Source of the DNA: Prevotellaceae bacterium
Lineage (GTDB): Bacteria > Bacteroidota > Bacteroidia > Bacteroidales > Bacteroidaceae
DNA: 45,765 nucleotides
Assembly (NCBI GenBank): GCA_028726625.1
Contig: JAQYPT010000019.1
Location: forward strand, 1 to 45,765
Direction of reading: 5' to 3'
Shown one piece after another: positions 9,097-17,907 of the stretch; positions within the stretch are counted from its first letter, which is position 1; each line of letters opens with the position of its first letter. The notes beneath the pieces are model-generated. The model was not told the origin of the DNA, made no database searches, and saw nothing but the letters and a program-made list of their open reading frames with translations. The position numbers and the translations under genes were made by a program.

Positions 9097-10263
9097 ATGC
9101 GCTTACATTCTTTACTTGTCTATATTTTATTGTTGTTGGCCAATATTCCTACAAGTGCCAAGGCACAGGTGAACAACACTTCGCAAGAGACGTTCGATTA
9201 TCAATTACTGCGTCAGGGTGAAATGGCGTTGACCATGACGTTGGACAACCAACCTGCCCTTTTCGTGTTGGCGTTAAACGAGAAGACTGTGCTGTTTCAA
9301 GAAGAAAAGTCAACGCCCGAAACGGTTCAAAACATCGCCCACACACTATCGTTAGGCAAAAGTTTGTATGCCGAAAAACAGTCGTTCGCAGTGGAATCTG
9401 CCCCAGCTACCTATCGTGAGCAGGATGTCAAAGGACTGTTGGGCATGGACATGTTTCGCAATGTGGTGCTTACCATCGATGCTAAAAATCACAAACTAAC
9501 CATCTCTGCGCCCTATCGACCCGACTTCATGAAGTTGTCTAATCGAATAAGGCTGAACGAAGCTCCTCAACAAGTATTGCGTTTGCCAGTCATGGTGAAT
9601 CAACAGAACGTCAGTCTGCCCTTGCGCTTAGATCAAGCGTCTGACCTAACACTCGCTCAAGAGCAATGCCAACAGCTGGGTGTTACAAATTCGTGCTCCC
9701 TGAAAATAGCGCATACGGAATGGGAAACAGCCATAACAACGACAAAAGAGACCGATGACTCATTCTTAGGCAACGGCATTTTGCGACATGGATTACTGTC
9801 CATCGATTTCACGAAAGCGTCCATCTACTTTCAGGCATACGATGAAAATGCCATCGTTTACAAATCCGTTTCCAAATCTGCCGTCGTTGTTGAGGCGGGC
9901 AAACCCACTGACATCGGGCGCACCTATTTCTTAGATCATGTGTGGGATTACACGGCTTCCACGCCTTATACCTATCGCGACAATGTGCCGTGCGTCATCG
10001 ACTTTTGGGCCAACTGGTGCATACCGTGCAAACGCTTGTCGCCATTGATTGACGAGTTGGCCAAAAAATACGCTGGAAAAATCAAGTTTTATAAGGTTAA
10101 TTATGACCAAGAGAAGAAATTGGCGGCCGATTTAGGCATTGGTGCCCTCCCTACTCTCTTAGTGATTCCGACAAAAGGAAAGCCCCAGACCATTGTAGGT
10201 CCCAAGCATGAAGAATTGGAACAGCGGATTTTAGAATGCACGGGAGAAAACACGAAAGAATGA
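9097..10263 (+). CDS. Degenerate aspartyl-protease domain fused to thioredoxin
   Basis: This 388-residue exported protein has a signal peptide ending near AKA (residue 23). Residues 30-255 parallel the protease encoded just upstream: GLLGMDMFRNVVLTIDAKNHKL matches GILGGDAFKDVVISIDGHAQQL. The first DTG is replaced by LALN at 58-61 and the second by LDQAS at 178-182, so the protease part should be inactive. Residues from about 285 to the end are a thioredoxin domain with an intact WCIPC redox motif (Cys308, Cys311) and the cis-Pro segment ALPTL. The fusion suggests a binding domain that presents substrate to a thiol oxidoreductase, or one that holds the neighbouring protease. It is the last gene of the cluster; the adjacent M23 gene converges on it. 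Confidence 0.85.
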   Translation: MRLHSLLVYILLLLANIPTSAKAQVNNTSQETFDYQLLRQGEMALTMTLDNQPALFVLALNEKTVLFQEEKSTPETVQNIAHTLSLGKSLYAEKQSFAVESAPATYREQDVKGLLGMDMFRNVVLTIDAKNHKLTISAPYRPDFMKLSNRIRLNEAPQQVLRLPVMVNQQNVSLPLRLDQASDLTLAQEQCQQLGVTNSCSLKIAHTEWETAITTTKETDDSFLGNGILRHGLLSIDFTKASIYFQAYDENAIVYKSVSKSAVVVEAGKPTDIGRTYFLDHVWDYTASTPYTYRDNVPCVIDFWANWCIPCKRLSPLIDELAKKYAGKIKFYKVNYDQEKKLAADLGIGALPTLLVIPTKGKPQTIVGPKHEELEQRILECTGENTKE

Positions 10264-10296
10264 CTTGGATAGGAAGGGTGTTTAAGACGGGATTTT

Positions 10297-10384
10297 AATC
10301 TCCATGCTATTGAAGGCCAATCTACATGACTTTACAGGCCAATCTCTATGACTTTGGATTCTAATCTCCATGCTATTGGAATGG
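10297..10384. repeat. Four tandem 22-bp units downstream of the peptidase cluster
   Basis: Four head-to-tail 22-bp units begin AATCTCCATG, AATCTACATG, AATCTCTATG and AATCTCCATG. They share a following CTATTG or ACTTT and, in the first two, GGCC at the end. They lie in the 274-nt gap between two convergent genes. No T-rich hairpin was seen next to them. Their role is unknown; a transcription-end or structured RNA element is possible. Confidence 0.75.
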
Positions 10385-10537
10385 CTTTTGCAATTTTTAT
10401 AACCAACTGATGTTCAGGTAGTTGAAATCGTCTTATAAGAATTATAGCCAAGAACGCCCTACTTTTCACTCCTCATTCTTCAGAATGTCCCATGCAGCAC
10501 TGCATCAACTTGGCGATGCCGTGCGTTATTTCAAGGT

Positions 10538-11659
10538 TTAGCGGTTGCGCTTTGAGGTAACACGGCCCGACTTTGTCAATGTTAACGTCACATTCTGCAA
10601 CTTTCGGTTCGGGATGTTGAATATCACGTTCGGATTCATTCGTCTTCCCCTGAACTTCACTTCAAAGTGCAAATGCTCTGTGGTGGCTCGGCCCGTACGC
10701 CCCGTGAGCCCAATCACATCTCCGGCTTTCACGCGCTGTCCCACCTTGACGAGGTTTTTGTACTGATGACTGTACAGCGTTTCAAAGCCATACCGGTGCT
10801 TAATGGTGATACAATTTCCGTAACCATAATGCGGCCCGGAGAGGGTCACCACGCCGTCAAAGGCGGCCAGAATTTTATCTTTTGGTTTGGTTTTGAGGTC
10901 TGATCCGCTATGACGTCGTCTGCCTCCGTATGGACTGATGAGCTTGGCATCTGGCAAGGGAAACGCCCAATGACCTGATTTTTCCACCTCAGCCAGATTC
11001 AACTGGAATGAATTACCATGCGCGAAGGGGTTGTCGGGATCAACACCCAGCCGTCGTTCCTGGTCGGACACCACGGCCACATCCACATGACGGCCCTTCT
11101 GTGTGCATTGAATCATTCGACGTCTGAGCTGATGACTGTTGCTCTCGATGATGATTTCGGGACGGATGCGCTTGCCGTCCACCATGATGGCAAAGGTGCA
11201 AAAGGCTCTGCCACCCCGCTCACCCACGATGGCGAGGGTTTGTCCCGCCGTGACCGTTTCGCCAACTTTGACCAGATTTTGCGCATTGTTGCCATAAACG
11301 GTTTCCAAACCATTGGGGTGGCGAACCACCACCACATTGCCGTATTCGGGAAACTTGCGTGACAAGCGAACCACACCGCCGAACATGGCCTTCACGGCAT
11401 CGCCCTTCTTGGTTGCTATCTCCATGTAGAGATTGGGCAAGGTTTTGGGCTTTCCGACAGGAAGCGGAAACGAATATTCGTTGTCCTTGAGCTGAGTGAA
11501 GTCGATTGAAAACGATTTTTCCTTGTCAAACAGATGGGGTGTGGAGATGCTGATTTGCTGTTGTTCGGCCGCAGTGAATTGGTTAACCACGGGTGCAAAC
11601 GCAGACAGCGTCACAACGGTGGTTGCAGCCAATAGTATATTTCTTAAATGTAGTTTCAT
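10538..11659 (-). CDS. Exported M23 (LytM-type) peptidase-family protein with duplicated domain
   Basis: This 373-residue protein has an N-terminal signal peptide and two LytM-like domains. The second (about 236-350) has the zinc and catalytic motifs of M23 endopeptidases: RHSGSD (His250, Asp254), YSHQY (His298) and EHLHFEV (His329, His331). The first (about 70-175) keeps the beta framework (GGVVRLSR...GNVVVVRHPNGLETVYGN...VKVGETVTAGQ) but lacks those motifs, so it is probably a non-catalytic duplicate. The expected role is cleavage of peptidoglycan peptide cross-links or activation of an amidase. It is the last gene of the hpt-adk-obgE-pgeF run, 69 nt after pgeF. Confidence 0.9.
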   Translation of the reverse strand: MKLHLRNILLAATTVVTLSAFAPVVNQFTAAEQQQISISTPHLFDKEKSFSIDFTQLKDNEYSFPLPVGKPKTLPNLYMEIATKKGDAVKAMFGGVVRLSRKFPEYGNVVVVRHPNGLETVYGNNAQNLVKVGETVTAGQTLAIVGERGGRAFCTFAIMVDGKRIRPEIIIESNSHQLRRRMIQCTQKGRHVDVAVVSDQERRLGVDPDNPFAHGNSFQLNLAEVEKSGHWAFPLPDAKLISPYGGRRRHSGSDLKTKPKDKILAAFDGVVTLSGPHYGYGNCITIKHRYGFETLYSHQYKNLVKVGQRVKAGDVIGLTGRTGRATTEHLHFEVKFRGRRMNPNVIFNIPNRKLQNVTLTLTKSGRVTSKRNR

Positions 11660-11728
11660 TCATCAACAAAAATAATGTGCAGACAAGGCACTACTCCCAG
11701 TTGCCGGGGGCGGTGCTGTCTGCATGAT

Positions 11729-12523
<795 letters not shown>

Positions 12524-12540
12524 TAGTATCGAAGCGCCGG

Positions 12541-13713
12541 TTAATCGTCCAAGTCCTCGTATTCAAAATCTTCCAGGTCGGCGACATCATCGAGTTCATC
12601 ATCGTTGACGTATTCTATCTCGGCGAACTCTCCCTCATCTGTCAACTCTGCGGCAAACTTGTCAGGGTCTTTATCACGGTGCACCAGATTGTCCTCGGCA
12701 ATGATTCCCTTGAGTTTGTTGCTCTCACTGTTAAGTTCATTCCACAGAATGTCCTTCAGTTCGTTGAGTCCTTTTCCCGTCACGGCAGAGATGAAAACCA
12801 CGGGAAGGTCGGTAGGCAGGGTTTCTTGGAGCATCTCAATGAGTTCGTCATCCAGCAAATCGCACTTCGTTACCGCCAAGACACGATGCTTGTCCATCAT
12901 GTCGGGGTTGAATGTTCGCAACTCGTTGAGCAAGATTTCGTATTCTCTCTTGATGTCATCGGTATCGCCCGGCACCATGAAGAGCAGCAGCGAATTGCGC
13001 TCGATGTGCCGCAGGAAACGAAGTCCGAGGCCCTTTCCCTCACTCGCCCCTTCGATGATGCCCGGAATGTCGGCCATGACGAACGATTTGTGGTCACGGT
13101 ATTCCACGATGCCCAAGGAGGGTTCGAGCGTGGTGAACGGATAGTTGGCTATCTTGGGGCGTGCGCTGGATATGGCTGACACCAAGGTAGACTTGCCCGC
13201 ATTGGGGAATCCAACCAAGCCAACGTCGGCCAACAACTTCAATTCGAGTATGATGGTGAGTTCCTGCATGGGCTCACCGGGTTGCGCATAGCGCGGTGCC
13301 TGATTGGTGGCCGTGCGGAATTGGAAGTTACCCAGTCCGCCTCTGCCGCCTTTCAGCAACAGTACCTCTTGTCCATCCTCAGTGACATCACAGATATACT
13401 TGCCCGTCTCGGCATTGTACACCACCGTTCCGCATGGCACGTCGATATAAACATCCTTGCCGTCGGTGCCGTGTCGTTTGTCGCGACCACCATTGCCACC
13501 GTGTTCGGCAAAGATGTGTCGGTCGTACCTGAGGTGCAACAACGTCCAGTAGTTATGGTTTCCACGAAGATAGATGCTGCCCCCTTTGCCGCCATCACCA
13601 CCGTCGGGTCCGCCGTTGTAGTTGTACTTAACATGACGAAGGTGCATGGATCCCCGGCCGCCCTTACCCGAGCGGCAGCAAATCTTTACATAGTCTACGA
13701 AATTGGAAGCCAT
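12541..13713 (-). CDS. obgE: Obg-family GTPase (ribosome assembly, stress control)
   Basis: This 390-residue protein has the glycine-rich N-terminal Obg domain (about 1-158, [18 protein letters not shown] and [11 protein letters not shown]). The GTPase domain has P-loop GFPNAGKST, the switch-[12 protein letters not shown] motif, TKCD specificity motif and an SAVTG loop. The C-terminus is strongly acidic, ending EDLDD, as in other Bacteroidetes Obg proteins. It binds the 50S subunit during late assembly. The four-helix-bundle gene and the TTTGAAC arrays separate it from adk upstream, with which it would otherwise be close. Confidence 0.97.
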   Translation of the reverse strand: MASNFVDYVKICCRSGKGGRGSMHLRHVKYNYNGGPDGGDGGKGGSIYLRGNHNYWTLLHLRYDRHIFAEHGGNGGRDKRHGTDGKDVYIDVPCGTVVYNAETGKYICDVTEDGQEVLLLKGGRGGLGNFQFRTATNQAPRYAQPGEPMQELTIILELKLLADVGLVGFPNAGKSTLVSAISSARPKIANYPFTTLEPSLGIVEYRDHKSFVMADIPGIIEGASEGKGLGLRFLRHIERNSLLLFMVPGDTDDIKREYEILLNELRTFNPDMMDKHRVLAVTKCDLLDDELIEMLQETLPTDLPVVFISAVTGKGLNELKDILWNELNSESNKLKGIIAEDNLVHRDKDPDKFAAELTDEGEFAEIEYVNDDELDDVADLEDFEYEDLDD

Positions 13714-13716
13714 CTT

Positions 13717-13817
13717 TTACTTTGAACTTTGAACTTTGAACTTTGAACTGTAGTTACTTTGAACTTTGAACATTGAACTGTGAACTGTACTTACATTGAA
13801 CTGTGAACTGTGAAAGT
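13717..13817. repeat. TTTGAAC heptamer array upstream of obgE
   Basis: Near-perfect tandem copies of the heptamer TTTGAAC, drifting into ATTGAACTGTGAAC variants, fill the gap between obgE and the four-helix-bundle gene. The same unit recurs at 14212-14466. This is a simple-sequence spacer, not coding. Confidence 0.85.
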
Positions 13818-13837
13818 TGTGATGTTTTGAACATGAT

Positions 13838-14209
13838 TCAAGTGCCTTTGGTTGCCTTGACTATTTTAATTAAGACAGCCTTGAGACGCTCGCAATCGTT
13901 AGAGATAGAAAGATATTCTTGCTCATTGATAAATTTTGCTTCATAAAGTAAATCAATCCAATATTCAGTCTCAGTCGCTTCCTTCAAAGCAATGTTCATC
14001 TTTGTTGTAAAATCTGGACGACTTTGAGCATTCTTACCTTCATGCACATTCGCACCAATACTTGTGCCTGAACGAAGGAGTTGCTTTGACAGAACATATT
14101 CACCATATTCTTTTGTCAAATAACGATATAGATTCACTATTCTCAGTGCAAACTCCTTTGACAATAGATAGATGTCATTTTCTATGATTTTATCCTCAGA
14201 CATAAACAT
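13838..14209 (-). CDS. Four-helix-bundle protein (23S rRNA intervening-sequence protein family)
   Basis: This 123-residue protein matches the free-standing IVS/four-helix-bundle family: LSKEFALRIVNLYRYL, then SKQLLRSGTSIGANVHEG, then a KMNIALKEATETEYWIDLL helix and a late ISNDCERLKAVLIKIVKA helix. Family members were first seen inside 23S rRNA intervening sequences and also occur alone in Bacteroidetes; their biochemical role is unclear. Here the gene sits between obgE and adk, flanked on both sides by TTTGAAC repeats, and looks inserted into a housekeeping run. The start could be two codons later, at the second Met. Confidence 0.9.
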   Translation of the reverse strand: MFMSEDKIIENDIYLLSKEFALRIVNLYRYLTKEYGEYVLSKQLLRSGTSIGANVHEGKNAQSRPDFTTKMNIALKEATETEYWIDLLYEAKFINEQEYLSISNDCERLKAVLIKIVKATKGT

Positions 14210-14211
14210 TT

Positions 14212-14466
14212 ACTTTGAACATTGAACTTTGAACATTGAACTTTGAACATTGAACTTTGAACATTGAGCTGTAGTTACTATCAACTTTGAACTTTGAATA
14301 TTGAACTTTATTTACTTTGGACAGGTTTTACGTTGTACTGTGAACGATGAACTGTGAACGATGAATTTTACCCATGACCAAAATTAGTGTAACTATAAAG
14401 TTCAAAGCTCAATGTTCAAAGTTCACAGTAAACACAGTTCAAAGTTCAAATCTCAAAGTTCAAAGT
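14212..14466. repeat. TTTGAAC heptamer array with inverted arm next to adk
   Basis: From 14212 to about 14310 the units read TTTGAACATTGAAC in tandem. From about 14398 to 14466 the complementary form GTTCAAAG recurs, so the two arms can pair. GTGAACGATGAACT units lie between. The array runs into the last codons of adk. With 13717-13817 it encloses the four-helix-bundle gene. Confidence 0.8.
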
Positions 14467-15032
14467 ACATCTATTGTTTGGCATATATCTCTCGTGATTC
14501 TGTCTAATTCACCAAAGCCGTTGATGTGATGATGAATACCCTCTTCTTTATACCATTCAATCAAAGGAGCGGTTTGAGAGTGATAAACATTCAAACGTTT
14601 CTTGATGGTTTCCTCGTTATCATCGGTACGGCCGCTCTCCTGTCCGCGGAGAATGAGGCGCTTCATCAGTTCGTCTTCTGGCACATCCAACTCAATCATT
14701 GCTGCTACACAGTGACCGCGGTCGGCCAACATCTGCTTCAAAGCTTCGGCTTGAGGGATGGTACGTGGGAAACCATCGAAGATGACTCCCTTGTGATCCT
14801 TGCCGAAACTATCGTACACACTGGCCAGGATGTCAATCATGAGTTCGTCGGGAATCAACTGTCCCTTATCGATATAGGCCTTGGCAGTCTTGCCCAGTTC
14901 CGTACCGTTCTTGATTTCACTGCGCAACACGTCACCAGTTGAGATGTGTCCCAAACCATACTTTGCAATCAACCGATCGCTCTGGGTGCCCTTTCCTGAT
15001 CCAGGCGCACCGAATATTACAATATTTTTCAT
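14460..15032 (-). CDS. adk: Adenylate kinase
   Basis: This 190-residue short-type adenylate kinase interconverts ATP + AMP and 2 ADP in the cytoplasm. The P-loop GAPGSGKGT lies at residues 7-15. The AMP site is HISTGDVLRSEI, then DGFPRTIPQAEAL, then the lid Arg motif (RGQESGRTDD) and the late KKRLNVYHSQTAPLIEWY helix. There is no long zinc lid. Its ATG overlaps the hpt stop codon by four bases (ATGA), so the two genes are translationally coupled. Confidence 0.97.
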   Translation of the reverse strand: MKNIVIFGAPGSGKGTQSDRLIAKYGLGHISTGDVLRSEIKNGTELGKTAKAYIDKGQLIPDELMIDILASVYDSFGKDHKGVIFDGFPRTIPQAEALKQMLADRGHCVAAMIELDVPEDELMKRLILRGQESGRTDDNEETIKKRLNVYHSQTAPLIEWYKEEGIHHHINGFGELDRITRDICQTIDVL

Positions 15033-15568
15033 TCTTCTACTAATGTATAAATGTCTCTTAAGTTTCTTCCTTGTTGTTCGTAATCAAGTCCATAGCCCAC
15101 GATAAAGTCGTTTGGAATCTCCATGGCCACATATTTGATGTCCAAAGGAACGCTCAACTTGCCGGGCTTCAGTAGCAAAGTACAGATATCTATCGATGCC
15201 GGACCGCGCGTACCTAACGTCTCAATCATACGCCGCATCGTAGCCCCCGTATCGACAATATCCTCGACAATGACCACATGTCGGTTGGTGATATCCTCAT
15301 TGAGACCTATCACTTCCTTAATGACACCCGTGGAGGCGATGCCCTGATACGAAGCCAACTTGACAAACGATATCTCACTGGGAATCGTGATGTATCGCAT
15401 CAGGTCGGCCGCAAACACGAAAGAGCCGTTCAACACGGCGAGAAACAGCGGCCCTTTGCCTGCCAAGTCGGTATTGATTTGCTCGGCAACCGCCTTCACC
15501 CGCTCCAAGATATCAGCTTCCGGGATGAACGTTCTGAACGTTTTGTCCTTGATCGTTACTTTACTCAT
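15029..15568 (-). CDS. hpt: Hypoxanthine phosphoribosyltransferase
   Basis: This 179-residue purine-salvage enzyme converts hypoxanthine or guanine and PRPP to IMP or GMP. It shows LAVLNGSFVFAADL, the PRPP-binding loop VVIVEDIVDTGATM, and a C-terminal PNDFIVGYGLDYEQQGRNLRDIY segment typical of the family. It is the first gene of the hpt-adk run and has a TAnnTTTG box 29 nt upstream of its start. Confidence 0.97.
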   Translation of the reverse strand: MSKVTIKDKTFRTFIPEADILERVKAVAEQINTDLAGKGPLFLAVLNGSFVFAADLMRYITIPSEISFVKLASYQGIASTGVIKEVIGLNEDITNRHVVIVEDIVDTGATMRRMIETLGTRGPASIDICTLLLKPGKLSVPLDIKYVAMEIPNDFIVGYGLDYEQQGRNLRDIYTLVEE

Positions 15569-15596
15569 GGAATCTAAATTTGATGATTATCAATGG

Positions 15597-15604
15597 CAAA
15601 GTTA
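15597..15604 (-). promoter_or_regulatory. -7 box of the hpt promoter
   Basis: The minus strand reads TAACTTTG, matching the Bacteroidetes TAnnTTTG -7 element, 29 nt before the hpt start. No clear -33 box was assigned. Confidence 0.55.
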
Positions 15605-15821
15605 CGAAAAATATCATAAACATGCGACAACACGCCAATGAAAGTCACAGGACGGAGATAAAAACCGGCTAAGAATAAAACGGAAATGAATGTCCAAAAA
15701 CACATCATCAAGATGTAATAACCAGCATTTAAATGTCCCTCGTAGATGCTTACGAAATAAGAATAGAGATAAATTAACAAAAAAACACTACCTACTTATA
15801 GGTATTCAAAATAAAAAGATG

Positions 15822-15829
15822 TATCTTTG
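15822..15829 (+). promoter_or_regulatory. -7 box of the ferredoxin promoter
   Basis: TATCTTTG matches TAnnTTTG and lies 71 nt upstream of the ferredoxin start codon, implying a leader of roughly 65 nt. Confidence 0.6.
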
Positions 15830-15900
15830 CATGGTTAAAAGTAGGTATCTACCAAGACTATTATACAAAAACATTATTGAATACTTAAAAGTTAACATCT

Positions 15901-16071
15901 ATGGCTTACGTAATTGGAAACGACTGTATCGCATGCGGTACATGTATCGATGAGTGCCCAGTAGGCGCCATCTCAGAAGGCGACATTTATTCTATTGATC
16001 CTGAAGCTTGCACAGAGTGCGGAACTTGTGCAGAGGTATGCCCTAACGAGGCTATTTCTCTTCCGGAATAA
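15901..16071 (+). CDS. 2[4Fe-4S] ferredoxin
   Basis: This 56-residue protein is a small bacterial-type ferredoxin, an electron carrier for anaerobic metabolism. It has two CxxCxxCxxxCP motifs: CIACGTCIDECP (Cys9, 12, 15, 19) and CTECGTCAEVCP (Cys37, 40, 43, 47). Each cluster takes three cysteines from its own motif and the last from the other. The start follows a TAnnTTTG promoter and the gene ends before a strong terminator. The coding region is monocistronic. It is too short for most ORF length cut-offs. Confidence 0.97.
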   Translation: MAYVIGNDCIACGTCIDECPVGAISEGDIYSIDPEACTECGTCAEVCPNEAISLPE

Positions 16072-16159
16072 AAACATGGAATGAACGAAAGTCACAACCC
16101 GGTGACACATGAAAGGTAAATCTGGAAAAGATTGAACAACTCACTAGGGTTGAAAGTTT

Positions 16160-16196
16160 AAGAGGCTGTTTTGCGAGTCAAAACAGCCTCTTATTA
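16160..16196 (+). terminator. Rho-independent terminator after ferredoxin
   Basis: A 13-bp perfect stem, AAGAGGCTGTTTT at 16160-16172 against AAAACAGCCTCTT at 16180-16192, has a 7-nt loop and is followed by TTATT. It lies 88 nt after the ferredoxin stop codon. Confidence 0.85.
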
Positions 16197-16354
16197 TTTG
16201 ATGTTTCCTGTACTAGGTCTGTATTTTGAATAAACTAATGTTGGATGGTTACCAAGTAACAGTTATTTGCTGCCAGACACATAAGGATTATTTGTATTGT
16301 CAAAGGCGGCAAATATTGGATGATCACAATAAACTAATAATGGAGCATCCAAAC
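16197..16354. other. Intergenic stretch between two convergent terminators
   Basis: The 336-nt gap 16072-16407 holds the ferredoxin terminator and the TPR-operon terminator. I see no gene in the rest; the overlapping plus-strand frame has no ribosome-binding context or recognisable protein. Confidence 0.6.
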
Positions 16355-16384
16355 AAAAAGAGGATGAAATGTGATTTCACCCTC
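16355..16384 (-). terminator. Terminator of the exbB-to-TPR operon
   Basis: On the minus strand GAGGGTGAAAT pairs with ATTTCATCCTC around a 3-nt loop, with one G-U pair, and is followed by TTTTT. It lies 23 nt after the TPR gene stop codon. Confidence 0.85.
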
Positions 16385-16407
16385 CTTAACTTATTCTTTT
16401 TTATTGA

Positions 16408-17823
16408 TTATTTCATATTCAAAGCTTGCTTGGCTGTTTCGTTCTCGGGATCCAACTCTAAGACTTTCTTCCAATAGCTGTCAGCTGTTGTTTTGTCGTC
16501 CTTAAGCAAGTGGTAGTAACCCAAGTATCTGTAAGCCTCAATCAAACGAGTATTATCCACATTATCACGATCAGTCTTTTGGCTCAAAGAGCTGGCCAGT
16601 GCCTCATAGAATGGTTTGGCCAATCCTTCCTTTGTTTCGGGATCCAGATTAGAATTTACACGTGCACGCAAGAAATTAGCGAAATCGATGTTGGCTGGGA
16701 ATTTCTCACCCAACTGCTTGTACACCTCATCAGCTTTCAGATAAGTGGCTTTCTGCTCTTCACCTGTCTGGCTTGCTGCCATGGTCGTATAGATTGATCC
16801 CAACCCAGCCAAATCTGTCGCAGTAGGTTCTTTGACATTGATTAGATATTCTTCGTAATAAGTGATGGCATTGGCATAGTCGCCCTTAGCCAAACAAGCA
16901 TCAGAAAGACTTTTCTTGTTGCTATTAGCCAAATCCTTATTGTCAGCATTGGCGGTCAAAGCCTTCTTGAACATATCTACAGCATTGTCATATTGCTTGT
17001 TGACTAAATATGCCTGACCATAATATGTATAGTCGTATCCAGAAATCTTCGCACTGTCAGAAGCGTTGAAAAGTCGGTCAGCATATCGAAGCGCCTCTTC
17101 AATCTTTCCTTCATCGGTGTAGTTATAGAACGCCAGACGGTTCCAAGCTGCGTTACGTGGATTCTTATTGAGTCCATAAAGAGCCATATCCAAACTCTTT
17201 TGACGCTTCTGCGACAGGTAGCCTGCCATGGCGTAATTGGTGATATCAACATCCTCGAGCTTGCTCTTATCGACCTTTTCATAAGCCTGCATACTCTTGT
17301 CAAGCAGGTTGGAACTGTAATAAATTCGGCCAACCAGCGCATCTACCGCAATGTCTGGACGCTGTGTTCTAAGATCATTAAGATTCGCCACGGCCTCTTC
17401 TGGGCTACGTCCCCGGAGGATGTTAGCATACTTAAAGTAGGCATCGGGGTTCTTTGGATCAAAGTACTTTGCCTGCTGATACCATCCTGCTGCGGCACCA
17501 CCGTCGTCTTTGGCCACAGCAACATCACCGGCTAAGATGTAAGCAGGAGAATATTTCTTATCACGAGCCATAGCCAAATCAGCATATTTCATCGCTAATT
17601 CAGTATTTTTCTGTTCTAAGAAAGCTCTGCCAATTCCCACTAATACAGCAGGATTCTTTTTGTTAGCTTTTACAATATCCTTCAATGCCTTTTCGACAGT
17701 CTGAGGACTTGTTGACTTGATAATCTGAGTCGCTTGTTTGATGGCTACATCATTCTGCGCCATTGATGGAGCTGAAAATCCTAGTAACAATGCTCCTATC
17801 AGTAAATATTTAACTGCTTTCAT
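16408..17823 (-). CDS. Exported tetratricopeptide-repeat protein of the ExbBD-TonB operon
   Basis: This 471-residue protein has a signal peptide (residues 1-22, cleaved near SMA) and a series of TPR units across the whole length, for example YADLAMARDKKYSPAYILAG, YFKYANILRGRSPEEAVAN, and YRYLGYYHLLKDDKTTADSY near the C-terminus. TPR proteins scaffold complexes; this one is probably periplasmic. It ends the exbB-exbD-exbD-tonB-pstS-like series, a gene order known in Bacteroidales, 84 nt after the PstS-like gene. Its partner is not known. I infer it helps organise the energising complex or the associated binding protein. Confidence 0.88.
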   Translation of the reverse strand: MKAVKYLLIGALLLGFSAPSMAQNDVAIKQATQIIKSTSPQTVEKALKDIVKANKKNPAVLVGIGRAFLEQKNTELAMKYADLAMARDKKYSPAYILAGDVAVAKDDGGAAAGWYQQAKYFDPKNPDAYFKYANILRGRSPEEAVANLNDLRTQRPDIAVDALVGRIYYSSNLLDKSMQAYEKVDKSKLEDVDITNYAMAGYLSQKRQKSLDMALYGLNKNPRNAAWNRLAFYNYTDEGKIEEALRYADRLFNASDSAKISGYDYTYYGQAYLVNKQYDNAVDMFKKALTANADNKDLANSNKKSLSDACLAKGDYANAITYYEEYLINVKEPTATDLAGLGSIYTTMAASQTGEEQKATYLKADEVYKQLGEKFPANIDFANFLRARVNSNLDPETKEGLAKPFYEALASSLSQKTDRDNVDNTRLIEAYRYLGYYHLLKDDKTTADSYWKKVLELDPENETAKQALNMK

Positions 17824-17907
17824 AATCTTCTACGTTCTTTTGTTTGTTGATAACTCAACGCTCCTCACGTTTTGTTTGTCAGTCTTTTCGTGGTCAAAAG
17901 TACATTT

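Noticed and set aside
13717..14466. Heptamer arrays as a CRISPR array
   Set aside because: Units are seven bases in tandem, with no regular spacers or Cas genes nearby.
15574..15780. 68-residue hydrophobic ORF upstream of hpt on the minus strand
   Set aside because: It overlaps the hpt promoter region, has no recognisable domain and no promoter of its own, so a chance AT-rich frame is more likely.
16226..16477. 83-residue plus-strand ORF between the ferredoxin and TPR genes
   Set aside because: It runs through the TPR operon terminator and into the TPR coding region on the opposite strand.
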